The translations under genes and the position numbers were made by a program. Under the pieces are notes generated by a model that ran no database searches, was not told where the DNA came from, and worked only from the letters and a program-made list of their open reading frames with translations. 64,000 bases of DNA from Flavobacteriales bacterium (lineage in GTDB: Bacteria; Bacteroidota; Bacteroidia; Flavobacteriales; JABDKJ01). The stretch lies in contig JABDKJ010000035.1 of assembly GCA_013002285.1 (NCBI GenBank), positions 1-64,000 on the forward strand, given 5' to 3'. Of the stretch, positions 43,496-52,277 are shown piece after piece (the first letter of the stretch is position 1; each line of letters opens with the position of its first letter).

Positions 43496-44310
43496 AAGAA
43501 TACGAAGACATCACATACAAAAAATGTGAAGGTGTTGCACGTATTGCTTTTAATAGGCCCGAAGTAAGAAATGCATTCAGGCCAAAAACGGTTTTTGAAT
43601 TATTCGAAGCTTTGGTAGACGCCAGAGAAGATGCCGATACAGGTGTTGTCCTTTTATCAGCAGAAGGCCCTTCACCAAAGGATGGAGTCTATTCTTTTTG
43701 CTCTGGTGGAGATCAAAGGGTAAGAGATAAAAGAGGGTATAAAGGAGAAGACGGTATTCATAGATTGAACATTTTGGAAGTACAACGTTTGATCCGCTTT
43801 ATGAATAAAGCCGTGATCGCGGTAGTTCCGGGTTGGGCCGTAGGTGGTGGCCATAGCCTCCATGTAGTTTGCGACATGACCCTGGCAAGCAAAGAACACG
43901 CCATATTCAAGCAAACAGATGCTGACGTAGCTAGTTTTGACGGTGGATACGGTTCAGCTTATCTTGCGAAAATGGTAGGTCAGAAGAAAGCGAGAGAGAT
44001 CTTTTTCCTTGGCAGGAATTACTGTGCACAAGAAGCTTTTAATATGGGAATGGTAAATGCAGTCGTGCCCCATGATGAACTCGAAAACACGGCTTTTGCA
44101 TGGGCTCAAGAGATCCTTGGGAAAAGTCCAACAGCCATTAAAATGCTGAAGTATGCAATGAACCTCACCGATGACGGAATGGTTGGTCAACAGATATTTG
44201 CCGGAGAAGCAACTCGTTTAGCCTATATGACAGACGAAGCTGAAGAAGGCAGGAACGCCTTTCTTGAAAAGAGAAAACCAGGTTTCGATAAATTTCCAAA
44301 ATTCCCGTAA
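43450..44310 (+). CDS. menB: 1,4-dihydroxy-2-naphthoyl-CoA synthase
   Basis: A crotonase-fold enzyme that closes the second ring by converting o-succinylbenzoyl-CoA to DHNA-CoA. The 286-residue protein has VKEYEDITYKK, FNRPEVRNAFRPKTV, the FCSGGDQRVR oxyanion-hole segment, VPGWAVGGGHSLHVVCD, and DGGYGSAYLAKMVGQKKAREI, all strongly MenB-specific. It starts inside the end of menD (46-base overlap); no later start codon would keep the conserved N-terminus. The menC-menE gene starts four bases after its stop. Confidence 0.96.
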   Translation: MLETNQKTNIDWKVVKEYEDITYKKCEGVARIAFNRPEVRNAFRPKTVFELFEALVDAREDADTGVVLLSAEGPSPKDGVYSFCSGGDQRVRDKRGYKGEDGIHRLNILEVQRLIRFMNKAVIAVVPGWAVGGGHSLHVVCDMTLASKEHAIFKQTDADVASFDGGYGSAYLAKMVGQKKAREIFFLGRNYCAQEAFNMGMVNAVVPHDELENTAFAWAQEILGKSPTAIKMLKYAMNLTDDGMVGQQIFAGEATRLAYMTDEAEEGRNAFLEKRKPGFDKFPKFP

Positions 44311-44314
44311 TAAA

Positions 44315-46360
44315 TTGATAGCCCGCTATTTAAAGCATACCCTCAAATTCAATAAAGCGGCTGGCACTTCAAGGAATACCCTTACACAAAAACCTTCATG
44401 GTTTATTCTCTTAGAAGATGGCAATAAAAAAGGCATAGGCGAGGTTGGGATCATTCCAGGTCTTAGTCCAGATGATCCGGAAAAGATCGAACATAAACTC
44501 AGGGAAGTATGTGAAAGACCAGAATACTTTCATTCCAATAAAAGTGAACTCGAAGAATTTCCAGCGATCGTCTTTGGTTTAGAAGCTGCCTTTCTTTCGC
44601 TCTATGCTAGAGACCCATTTATACTTTTTGAAAACGATTTTAGTCTTCATGAAAAACCAATAGAGATCAACGGTCTGGTCTGGATGGGAAACAAGACTTT
44701 CATGAAAGAACAGATCTCAGACCTTATTGAAAGAGGCTTTACCTGCATAAAAATGAAGATAGGAGCAATAGATTTCTCCACCGAATTGAACTTATTGAAG
44801 GGCATCAGAAAAGCCTTCTCCAAAGACAAAATTGAATTACGAGTTGATGCCAACGGTGCATTTACTTTCCTTGAAGCACTTGAGAAACTAAAGATGTTAA
44901 GTGAGCTCGGTCTCCATAGCATAGAACAACCAATAGCTGCAGGCAATTGGAGAGAAATGCGAGAATTATGCGATCTCAGTCCTGTCCCAATTGCATTGGA
45001 CGAAGAACTCATTGGAAGAAATAGTCATGACATCGAAAAAGTGCTAGACAACCTCCTGCCACAGTTCATTATTCTGAAACCTGGTCTTCACGGAGGATTT
45101 GAGCTTTGCGATCAGTGGATCATCGCGGCTGAGCAAAGAGGAATTGGCTGGTGGGCAACATCTGCATTGGAATCAAATATAGGACTCAATGCTATTGCTC
45201 AGTGGGCTGCAAATAAGGGCCTAACTATTCCTCAAGGCTTAGGGACCGGTTCCTTATACTCCAACAATATCTCTTCGCCTCTAGTGGTCAAAGGAGAAAC
45301 TTTGGTATATGACCAAGCTCTTGATTGGGATCTTACGCTGATCAATGAAAAGCACTACTATATCAATAGAATAACATATTCTGAAAATGAGCTGATCTCA
45401 TATGCCAAAGAGTCAATAACAAACTGCGAAGAATGGGAAAAAGAAATATTCGAGTCTATTCTTGATTGGTTCAATGAAGAAGAAAGCATAAAATTCCAAA
45501 CCTCCGGATCCACCGGCAACCCCAAACAGATCTTCCACACTAAACAAAGTATCTGTTCCAGCTCAGAGCTCACTGCAGAGTATTTTGGTTTAAACCAAAG
45601 CAGCTCAATTCTTTTGTGCTTACCAGCTAACTACGTAGCAGGTAAAATGATGATCTATAGAGCGCTTTGTTTGAACTGTCAATTATACTGGACCAAACCG
45701 ATTTCCAAACCAAAGATCGACCAGACCTATGACCTTGTTTCGCTTGTACCCTTGCAAATGGAGAAGTTGTTAGAAGACCCTGATGCCTTATCGAACATCA
45801 GAAATATCTTGATTGGTGGAGCACCTGTTCGGAAACAGCTTAAGCATAAAATGCTAAACCTGAGGGCAAGAGTTGTAGAATCATATGGTATGACCGAGAC
45901 CCTCACTCATGTAGCTATGAAAGAATTGGGCGAACCCTATTTCAAGGGGCTGCCTTCGATAGAGTTCAAGAATGGAGAAGATGGTTTAAAGATCTTAGCT
46001 CCTCATATTTCAAATAATTGGTTACAAACCAATGATCTAGTTGAAATGCATGGATCAGATGGTTTTGAATTGGTCGGGCGGCTAGATGATGTCATTAATT
46101 CCGGTGGCCTCAAGCTTCATCCTCAGAAGATCGAGAATAAGTTAGAGGACCTGATCAAAGTTCCATTCTATATTTCGAAAGCTTATGACGAGGTTTTAGG
46201 TGAAAGGGTTATTCTCAACATTGAGGGAAGCGAGAAAGATCTGGATAAGGAGATCTTGAAAAGCGCCCTAGATAAATATGAGATCCCTAAAGACATTGTT
46301 TTTGTCCCTACCTTCGAACGGACATTTTCTGGAAAACTGATCAAAAATAAAAATGAGTAA
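44315..46360 (+). CDS. menCE: Fused o-succinylbenzoate synthase (MenC) and o-succinylbenzoate-CoA ligase (MenE)
   Basis: A single 681-residue reading frame encodes two successive menaquinone enzymes. The MenC part (about 1-340) has the enolase-superfamily residues KMK at 146-148, Asp178 (RVDANG), Glu204 (SIEQP), Asp229 and Lys255 (LKPGLHGG). A linker of about 40 residues leads to a short MenE (about 375-681) with TSGSTGNPK (396-404), YGMTET (524-529), GRLDD (588-592) and the C-terminal Lys674 in FSGKLIK. I choose the TTG at 44315, four bases after menB, because MIARYLKHTLKFNKAAGTSR fits MenC N-termini; an ATG at 44264 would add 17 residues inside menB. All key residues of both enzymes are present, so both activities are likely. 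Confidence 0.92.
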   Translation: MIARYLKHTLKFNKAAGTSRNTLTQKPSWFILLEDGNKKGIGEVGIIPGLSPDDPEKIEHKLREVCERPEYFHSNKSELEEFPAIVFGLEAAFLSLYARDPFILFENDFSLHEKPIEINGLVWMGNKTFMKEQISDLIERGFTCIKMKIGAIDFSTELNLLKGIRKAFSKDKIELRVDANGAFTFLEALEKLKMLSELGLHSIEQPIAAGNWREMRELCDLSPVPIALDEELIGRNSHDIEKVLDNLLPQFIILKPGLHGGFELCDQWIIAAEQRGIGWWATSALESNIGLNAIAQWAANKGLTIPQGLGTGSLYSNNISSPLVVKGETLVYDQALDWDLTLINEKHYYINRITYSENELISYAKESITNCEEWEKEIFESILDWFNEEESIKFQTSGSTGNPKQIFHTKQSICSSSELTAEYFGLNQSSSILLCLPANYVAGKMMIYRALCLNCQLYWTKPISKPKIDQTYDLVSLVPLQMEKLLEDPDALSNIRNILIGGAPVRKQLKHKMLNLRARVVESYGMTETLTHVAMKELGEPYFKGLPSIEFKNGEDGLKILAPHISNNWLQTNDLVEMHGSDGFELVGRLDDVINSGGLKLHPQKIENKLEDLIKVPFYISKAYDEVLGERVILNIEGSEKDLDKEILKSALDKYEIPKDIVFVPTFERTFSGKLIKNKNE

Positions 46361-47444
46361 AACACTTGAATGGTGGAATGATGTGGTAGACCACAAACCT
46401 TTTCTGATCGCTGGACCCTGTGGAGCCGAAAGCGCAGAACAAGTGTTGGAGGTAGCAGAAAAACTTGCCGATTCAGGTAGAGTTCATCTTTATCGAGCAG
46501 GCCTCTGGAAACCTAGAACCAGACCAGGCAGTTTTGAAGGAGAAGGGAAGAAAGGTGGACAATGGATGCTGGATGCCCGAGCAAAAACAGGATTGAAGTT
46601 GATCACTGAAGTCGCTCGTTTCGAACACGTAGAATACTGCCTTGAAAACAATTTTGACGCACTTTGGGTAGGAGCTCGAACAGTTGTAAATCCTTTCTCT
46701 GTTCAGGAGATCGCTGACGCTGTTAGAGGTGTTGACATACCTATCTTTGTGAAGAACCCTATGCATGCCGATGTGAAACTATGGATAGGAGCTATAGAGC
46801 GATTTCAGAAAGCGGGCATCAATTATCTTGGTGCAATTCACAGAGGTTTCTCTTCTTGGGACAGGTCGAAATATCGCTACCCACCCATGTGGGAAGTGGC
46901 CATGGAATTCCGCTCTGAAATGCCAGAGATCCCTCTAATATGTGACCCCAGTCATATGGGTGGAAAGCGTTCTTTCATTCAAAGCCTCGCACAAAAATCC
47001 CTTGACCTCAACTATGATGGTCTAATGATAGAAAGTCACCCAAACCCAAGGTCAGCCAAAAGCGATGCAGCCCAGCAGGTGACACCTGAAAGACTTCTTG
47101 AGATCCTTTCGGAATTGAAAATAAGGAACGAGAATTTTTCAAACCCGGAAATGCTCTCTCGTCTAGAAGAGTATCGTTCTGTTGTGGATGAAATAGACGC
47201 AGAGATCGTGAAACGCATTGCTCAACGTATGAAGATGGTTGAAGAGATCGGGCAAGACAAAAAAGAATATGGCGTGGCGATCTATCAAGAAAAACGTTGG
47301 TCAGAAATACAAGAGACCAGAACACAGTTGGCAAATGAATTAGGTCTGGATGTAGAGATCGTCAGGGAGATCTGGAATGTCATCCATAAATTTTCACTGG
47401 ACAAACAGACTAAGATCTTCAATAGAAAAGAAGAAGAGGCATAA
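46353..47444 (+). CDS. Bifunctional DAHP synthase / chorismate mutase
   Basis: The N-terminal part (about 1-260) is a KDPG-aldolase-type DAHP synthase, the first enzyme of the shikimate pathway (FLIAGPCGAES, RAGLWKPRTRPGSFEG, GAIHRGFSS, CDPSHMGGKR). The C-terminal part (about 268-355) is an AroQ-type chorismate mutase (LEEYRSVVDEIDAEIVKRIAQRMKMVEEIG) that makes prephenate for Phe and Tyr. The mutase may also give feedback control of the synthase. It overlaps the menCE end by eight bases, so an enzyme that feeds and drains chorismate is coexpressed with the menaquinone branch. Confidence 0.95.
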   Translation: MSKTLEWWNDVVDHKPFLIAGPCGAESAEQVLEVAEKLADSGRVHLYRAGLWKPRTRPGSFEGEGKKGGQWMLDARAKTGLKLITEVARFEHVEYCLENNFDALWVGARTVVNPFSVQEIADAVRGVDIPIFVKNPMHADVKLWIGAIERFQKAGINYLGAIHRGFSSWDRSKYRYPPMWEVAMEFRSEMPEIPLICDPSHMGGKRSFIQSLAQKSLDLNYDGLMIESHPNPRSAKSDAAQQVTPERLLEILSELKIRNENFSNPEMLSRLEEYRSVVDEIDAEIVKRIAQRMKMVEEIGQDKKEYGVAIYQEKRWSEIQETRTQLANELGLDVEIVREIWNVIHKFSLDKQTKIFNRKEEEA

Positions 47445-47445
47445 C

Positions 47446-47478
47446 AAAAAACCCCGCTCATTTCTGAACAGGGTTTTT
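47446..47478. terminator. Bidirectional terminator between the men operon and nrdA
   Basis: AAAAAACCC (47446-47454) and GGGTTTTT (47471-47478) form the stem, with an imperfect inner CG/CA pair; T-runs occur on both strands, so it serves the convergent operons. Confidence 0.75.
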
Positions 47479-47501
47479 AAATTCAATAATAATTAGATCT
47501 T

Positions 47502-49916
47502 TTAGCTTCCACACATCAGGCAGTCATCCGGATTATCAATAGAACAAGCTAATTTAGCAGCTTCTAACTCTGCTTGGCTTTGTGCCTCTTCTTGCGCTTT
47601 GATGTTTACCTGACCCTGTTGCTCTTGAGACTTCATTTCGATCTCTTTCAGTTTCTGGGCATCCATTCCCAATCCTTTCAATGCATTTGCTGCAGACTTG
47701 GTTCTTAGATAGTACATTCCTGTTTTCAAGCCTGCTTTCCAACCGTAGAAATGCATCGAGGTCAACTTACTCAAATTGGCATTCTGCATGAAAATATTCA
47801 AGGATTGAGACTGATCAATGTAAGCACCTCTGTCAGCAGCCATATCTATGATCGCTTTTTGGCTGATCTCCCAAGATGTTCTATACAACATCTTTAAGTT
47901 CTCTGGTATCTCTTCAATGTTCTGAACAGAACCATTGCTATGCATCAATTTCAATCTTAGATCATCGTCCCATATTCCAAGTTTCACCAAGTCACGAAGT
48001 AGGTGCTTGTTAACTACAACAAACTCGCCTGACAAAACTCTTCTTGTGTAAAGATTAGAAGTGTAAGGCTCGAAACACTCATTGTTCCCTAAGATCTGTG
48101 CAGTACTCGCAGTAGGCATTGGAGCTAAGAGCAATGAATTTCTAACTCCGTGCTTTTTCACCTCATCCCTTAATACACTCCATTCCCATCTTTCACTTGG
48201 AGTAACTCCCCACATGTCAAATTGAAATTGGCCTTCAGAAATAGGAGAACCTTTGAACGTTTCATAAGGGCCATCTTGAATAGCTAGATCCTTTGAAGCC
48301 GTCACAGCAGCGTAATAGATCGTTTCAAAAATATCCTTGTTCAACTGTCTCGCTTCAGGTGAATCGAATGGGTGACGCATCAGAATTAATGCATCAGCCA
48401 ATCCTTGAACACCTATTCCTATTGGTCGGTGACGCATGTTTGAATTGCGTGCTTCAACAACAGGATAGTAATTGTAGTCAATGATCTTGTTCAGGTTTTT
48501 CGTTGCCTGGTAAGTCACTGCAAACAATTTATCATGATCGAACTTTCCGTCATTCACAAACTTTGGAAGAGCAATGGAAGCTAAGTTGCAAACGGCCACC
48601 TCATCTGGTGCTGTGTACTCCATTATCTCCGTACAAAGGTTAGAAGACTTTATGGTCCCTAAATTCTTTTGATTCGATTTCTCATTACAAGCGTCCTTAT
48701 AAAGCATGTACGGTGTTCCTGTTTCTATCTGCGATTCGCAGATCTTATTCCACAGGTCTCTTGCCTTAATGGTCTTTCTACCCATTCCTTCAGCCTCATA
48801 TTGTGTATAAAGCTCATTGAATTTGGCTCCATAAGCATCGGAAAGACCAGGACACTCATTCGGACACATTAAGGTCCAATCTCCATTCTCCTCAACTCTT
48901 TTCATGAACAGGTCCGGAGTCCACATTGCGTAAAATAAGTCTCTAGCACGTGCTTCTTCTTTCCCATGGTTCTTTTTCAGATCAAGGAAATCGAAAATAT
49001 CTGCGTGCCATGGCTCCATATAAATGGCAAAGCTCCCTTTTCTCTTTCCACCACCTTGATCTACATACCTTGCAGTATCATTGAAGACTCTTAACATAGG
49101 AACGATCCCATTGGAAGTTCCGTTTGTCCCTTTTATATAAGACCCTTTTGCTCTGATGTCGTGGATTGCCAAACCTATACCACCTGCACTCTGACTAATG
49201 CGAGCACATTGTGTTAAGGTATCATAGATCCCTTGAATGCTGTCGTCTTTCATGGTCAATAAAAAGCAAGAGGACATTTGTGGTTTTGGAGTTCCTGCAT
49301 TGAACAAGGTAGGTGTTGCATGAGTGAACCATCCTTCAGACATTAAATTATATGTCTCAATTGCGGAATCAATATCCTCTTTATGAATACCAAGAGAAAC
49401 ACGCATCAACATTTGTTGTGGACGTTCTGCTACTTCTCCATTGATCTTTAGAAGATATGACCTTTCCAGGGTCTTGAATCCAAAGAAATCGTAATTGAAA
49501 TCCCTGTCATAAATGATCGTAGAATCCAATTGTTCTGAATTGTCTTCGATGATCTTGAATACGTCATCCGCCAGAAGAGAAGCATTTTGACCAGTTATAG
49601 GGTCCACATATTCATGTAAGTCCCGCATTACCTGAGAAAATGACTTCTTCGTGTTCTTATGCAAATTGGAAACAGCAATACGCGAAGCCAGAAGTGCATA
49701 ATCAGGATGCTTTACAGTTAAAGTTGCGGCTGTTTCTGCAGCCAGGTTGTCTAGTTCAGTCGTAGCTACACCTTCATAGATCCCTTCTATTACCTTCATG
49801 GCAACTTTTTCGGGCTCTACTATGGTGTTCAGTCCATAACACAGCTTTTTGATCCTTGCTGTGATCTTGTCGAATTTTATCGACTCTTTTCTACCGTCTC
49901 TTTTTACTACGAACAT
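47502..49916 (-). CDS. nrdA: Ribonucleoside-diphosphate reductase, alpha subunit (class Ia)
   Basis: The catalytic subunit that reduces ribonucleotides to deoxyribonucleotides. The 804-residue protein has an N-terminal ATP-cone (about 1-95; [16 protein letters not shown]), the substrate-site cysteine in [11 protein letters not shown], the thiyl-radical region [10 protein letters not shown]...[10 protein letters not shown], and the C-terminal redox pair Cys799 and Cys802 in DDCLMCGS. An extra Glu/Gln/Ala-rich stretch (about 765-790) precedes the tail and is probably the flexible arm. nrdB lies 30 bases upstream in the same operon. Confidence 0.97.
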   Translation of the reverse strand: MFVVKRDGRKESIKFDKITARIKKLCYGLNTIVEPEKVAMKVIEGIYEGVATTELDNLAAETAATLTVKHPDYALLASRIAVSNLHKNTKKSFSQVMRDLHEYVDPITGQNASLLADDVFKIIEDNSEQLDSTIIYDRDFNYDFFGFKTLERSYLLKINGEVAERPQQMLMRVSLGIHKEDIDSAIETYNLMSEGWFTHATPTLFNAGTPKPQMSSCFLLTMKDDSIQGIYDTLTQCARISQSAGGIGLAIHDIRAKGSYIKGTNGTSNGIVPMLRVFNDTARYVDQGGGKRKGSFAIYMEPWHADIFDFLDLKKNHGKEEARARDLFYAMWTPDLFMKRVEENGDWTLMCPNECPGLSDAYGAKFNELYTQYEAEGMGRKTIKARDLWNKICESQIETGTPYMLYKDACNEKSNQKNLGTIKSSNLCTEIMEYTAPDEVAVCNLASIALPKFVNDGKFDHDKLFAVTYQATKNLNKIIDYNYYPVVEARNSNMRHRPIGIGVQGLADALILMRHPFDSPEARQLNKDIFETIYYAAVTASKDLAIQDGPYETFKGSPISEGQFQFDMWGVTPSERWEWSVLRDEVKKHGVRNSLLLAPMPTASTAQILGNNECFEPYTSNLYTRRVLSGEFVVVNKHLLRDLVKLGIWDDDLRLKLMHSNGSVQNIEEIPENLKMLYRTSWEISQKAIIDMAADRGAYIDQSQSLNIFMQNANLSKLTSMHFYGWKAGLKTGMYYLRTKSAANALKGLGMDAQKLKEIEMKSQEQQGQVNIKAQEEAQSQAELEAAKLACSIDNPDDCLMCGS

Positions 49917-49946
49917 GTTTTGCGTTTGATTTTAAGGTTGTTGTTA

Positions 49947-50999
49947 TTAAAAGTCTTCGTCTATCGAAAACGCGTGATTACTTCCTGTGTCTTGTTGCGA
50001 AACACCAGACTTCTGATATTCAGCAACTCTTTTTTCAAAGAAATTCGTCTTTCCTTCTATTGCGATCATTTCCATAAAGTCGAATGGGTTGGTCGCATCG
50101 AATACTTTCTCTCCGATCAATTCGTAGATCAATCTATCTGCAACAAACTCTATGTACTGACACATTAAGTCTGCATTCATACCTATAAGTCTTACAGGTA
50201 AGGCATCCGTCACAAATTCTTTCTCTATTTCTACTGCGTCAATAATGATGTCTTTCACTTGTTGCTTTGGTAATTGATTCACCAAATGATCCTTGTACAA
50301 CATACAAGCAAAATCGCAATGCATTCCTTCGTCTCTAGAAATTAATTCATTCGAGAATGTTAATCCAGGCATTAAGCCTCTCTTTTTCAACCAGAAGATA
50401 GAGCAGAAACTACCTGAAAAGAAAATTCCTTCAACTGCTGCAAAAGCTATCAGCCTTTCTGCATAAGAACCGTTGTCTATCCACTTCAACGCCCACTGTG
50501 CCTTCTTCTTAACGCAATCCAATGTGTCTATAGCATGGAACAAATGGTCTTTTTCCTTTTTGTCCTTTATGTATGTATCTATCAATAAAGAATATGTCTC
50601 AGAATGGATGTTCTCCATCATGATCTGAAATCCATAAAAGAACTTAGCCTCAGTGTATTGCACTTCTGAAACAAAATTCTCTGCTAGGTTTTCATTCACA
50701 ATTCCGTCACTAGCAGCAAAGAATGCTAGCACATGTTTAATGAAATGACGCTCATCGTCATTCAATTTTGTAGCCCAATCCACTAGATCGGATTCCAGAT
50801 CGATCTCTTCTGCGGTCCAAAAACAAGCTTCTGATCTTTTGTAATGCTGCCAAATGTCATCGTGCTCTATTGGGAACAAAACAAATCTGTTTGGGTTTTC
50901 AGTTAAGATGGGCTCTTCAACCTTTGTGTTTTGTGGGAGTACTTCTTGTATCTCTTTGCCGAGAGTAGATTCTTTTTCCTGAGCGATCTGTTCCATCAT
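49947..50999 (-). CDS. nrdB: Ribonucleoside-diphosphate reductase, beta subunit (class Ia)
   Basis: The diiron subunit that holds the tyrosyl radical. The 350-residue protein has Asp67 in FWTAEEIDL (a eukaryote-like wording), Glu129 and His132 in MENIHSETY, the radical Tyr136, and a second Glu/Glu/His set in the helices around residues 190-230. The first 35 residues are a polar extension. The C-terminal tail ([11 protein letters not shown]) is the peptide that docks on NrdA. It is the first gene of nrdBA and is preceded by a long leader with an intrinsic terminator. Confidence 0.97.
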   Translation of the reverse strand: MMEQIAQEKESTLGKEIQEVLPQNTKVEEPILTENPNRFVLFPIEHDDIWQHYKRSEACFWTAEEIDLESDLVDWATKLNDDERHFIKHVLAFFAASDGIVNENLAENFVSEVQYTEAKFFYGFQIMMENIHSETYSLLIDTYIKDKKEKDHLFHAIDTLDCVKKKAQWALKWIDNGSYAERLIAFAAVEGIFFSGSFCSIFWLKKRGLMPGLTFSNELISRDEGMHCDFACMLYKDHLVNQLPKQQVKDIIIDAVEIEKEFVTDALPVRLIGMNADLMCQYIEFVADRLIYELIGEKVFDATNPFDFMEMIAIEGKTNFFEKRVAEYQKSGVSQQDTGSNHAFSIDEDF

Positions 51000-51029
51000 T
51001 CTTCTTTTTAGTTGTTCAAAAAATATTTT

Positions 51030-51172
51030 AATTACGACCTCTTTGGTTTGGCGACACCTTTCCCTTGCCGTAGCGCGGCATTTTATTGTGGTGTGATCTT
51101 TGCCGGATAAAAAACCCGCTTAGGATCGTGTTAAGCGGGACGACAAAAATTGACAAAATAATCGGAGGTCAC
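51030..51172 (-). ncRNA. Candidate structured leader RNA of nrdBA
   Basis: On the minus strand, GACCTC (51170-51165) can pair with GAGGTC (51041-51036), enclosing the terminator hairpin at 51109-51139, a stem ACACC/GGTGT, and a small hairpin TGCCG-CGCTA-CGGCA (51080-51066). The closing stem would bring the two ends of a roughly 135-base domain together. Whether it is an attenuator of nrdBA or a separate short RNA is open. I do not match it to a known riboswitch. Confidence 0.4.
51107..51139 (-). terminator. Intrinsic terminator inside the nrdBA leader
   Basis: CCCGCTTA and TAAGCGGG form a perfect 8-bp stem with a nine-base loop; on the minus strand six T follow at once (51114-51109). It lies about 110 bases before the nrdB ATG, in the direction of nrdBA. 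Confidence 0.8.
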
Positions 51173-51201
51173 AACGCAAATTAATTCACAATTGATCATA
51201 G

Positions 51202-51210
51202 TTATTCACA
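51202..51210 (+). promoter_or_regulatory. DnaA-box-like site upstream of nrdBA
   Basis: TTATTCACA differs by one base from the DnaA box TTATCCACA. A related TTAATTCACA lies at 51181-51190. The pair could be a DnaA-responsive element, as is known for E. coli nrdAB, but may be chance. Confidence 0.3.
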
Positions 51211-51257
51211 TGATCTGCGCTGGTTTGAACGCATACATTGATTTTACTATCGGTCTA

Positions 51258-51300
51258 TCAAAACGAGCACAAATAATTATTTTTGTAATTCAAAACGAGC
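51258..51300 (+). repeat. Direct repeat of 11 bases
   Basis: TCAAAACGAGC occurs at 51258-51268 and 51290-51300, 32 bases (about three helical turns) apart, flanking an AT-rich segment with a TATTTTTG element. Confidence 0.5.
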
Positions 51301-51506
51301 CGAAATATTTGGCACAGACTAGCTATATATGACCTGTTTTTCAACGATCATATTTCGACCACTTGATTGAGGAACAACTCCAAAAGATAGGTGGCTAAAA
51401 AATACCGATACATCGAAAAGGTCGAACATGGTAAAATGTGTATCGTATAAATGGCATGACGTTATCCAATCTAATAGGTCACATATTTTTAGACCAATTT
51501 GGCATT

Positions 51507-51518
51507 TTGGCACGCCAA
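51507..51518. repeat. Inverted repeat upstream of the outer-membrane protein gene
   Basis: TTGGC-AC-GCCAA, 29 bases before the ATG at 51548. It resembles a small operator; a third TTTGGCA copy lies at 51498-51504 beside it. Confidence 0.4.
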
Positions 51519-51547
51519 TTGTCTTATTTCCTTCAAAATGTGGAGAT

Positions 51548-52231
51548 ATGAAAAGAATTGTACTCAATATCGCAGCAATTATCCTTTGCACGGCTATGTC
51601 CGCTCAGGGAAGAGGTCCAACTATAGGAATGAACATGCAGTTAACTGTTCCGACAGAAAATTTTTCTGCGAACTATGCGGGTGTTCCAATTGGCTATGGA
51701 ATACAATTCGCAATTCCTTCAGGCTTAGGCTCTATGATGGAATGGGGTATCGATTATTCGAAGAACACATTAGGTTCAGATAATGAACAGGTTACTTTTC
51801 AGGATGGCCTCAATAATTTACTTGCAGGAGATATGTCTTTAAAGAGCCAAGTAAATAGCTACCATGCCATGGGCAGGTTCAGTCCCCTGAACGGACCATT
51901 AAGAGTATACCTTGATGGATATGCTGGCTTCAGGAATTTCACGACTAAAAGCGTTTTGGAATACCAGAATATGGAGGGCCTTGATATGCAGACCATTTAT
52001 GTGGCGAATAGAGACCTCTCTTTCAGCTATGGTTGGGGTGCAGGAGCTATGCTGTCCTTAAAAAGAAATCTCATGTTCGATGTAGGATTCCAGAAATTGA
52101 AAGGTGGGAATGTTACTATGATCGATCAAAACTCGATCCAGATCAAACCAGATGGAAGCACAGAATTCAATTTCATTCAGTCTACGACAGATGTTTTAGT
52201 TCCACGTGTAGGGCTTACATTGGCATTTTAG
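51548..52231 (+). CDS. Outer-membrane beta-barrel protein
   Basis: A 227-residue protein of unknown function. The frame is open for 40 codons upstream, but the ATG at 51548 begins a signal peptide (MKRIVLNIAAIILCTAMSAQ), so I start there. The mature part has alternating hydrophobic and polar residues with many Gly and aromatic positions, repeated strands such as LRVYLDGYAGFRNF and SYGWGAGAMLSL, and a final strand VPRVGLTLAF with the terminal Phe typical of outer-membrane barrels. About eight strands are likely. It lies 46 bases before the HAAO gene, but no functional link is visible. Confidence 0.75.
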   Translation: MKRIVLNIAAIILCTAMSAQGRGPTIGMNMQLTVPTENFSANYAGVPIGYGIQFAIPSGLGSMMEWGIDYSKNTLGSDNEQVTFQDGLNNLLAGDMSLKSQVNSYHAMGRFSPLNGPLRVYLDGYAGFRNFTTKSVLEYQNMEGLDMQTIYVANRDLSFSYGWGAGAMLSLKRNLMFDVGFQKLKGGNVTMIDQNSIQIKPDGSTEFNFIQSTTDVLVPRVGLTLAF

Positions 52232-52277
52232 TCATCCGTCTATTTTCATATATTTAGGCCATACCAATTTATTGATC

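Larger units (their letters stand above)
51000..51547. other. Gene-free stretch between nrdB and an outer-membrane protein gene
   Basis: 548 bases without a credible coding frame. It holds the hairpins of the nrd leader (51030-51172), a DnaA-box-like site (51202-51210), an 11-base direct repeat (51258-51268, 51290-51300), and an inverted repeat TTGGC-AC-GCCAA (51507-51518). A TATTTTTG at 51278-51285 on the plus strand matches a -7 element but has no -33 partner. Confidence 0.7.

Noticed and set aside
51000..51240. Cobalamin riboswitch, SRP RNA, tmRNA or 6S RNA in the nrd upstream region
   Set aside because: The conserved cores I would expect for these are not found; only generic stems and a terminator are visible.
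51181..51300. Chromosome replication origin
   Set aside because: Only one good DnaA-like box and one weak relative; no box cluster, no AT-rich unwinding block with repeats, and no dnaA, dnaN or gyr gene nearby.
51319..51591. 90-codon minus-strand frame upstream of nrdB
   Set aside because: No motif, no promoter, and it overlaps the signal-peptide start of the outer-membrane protein on the other strand.
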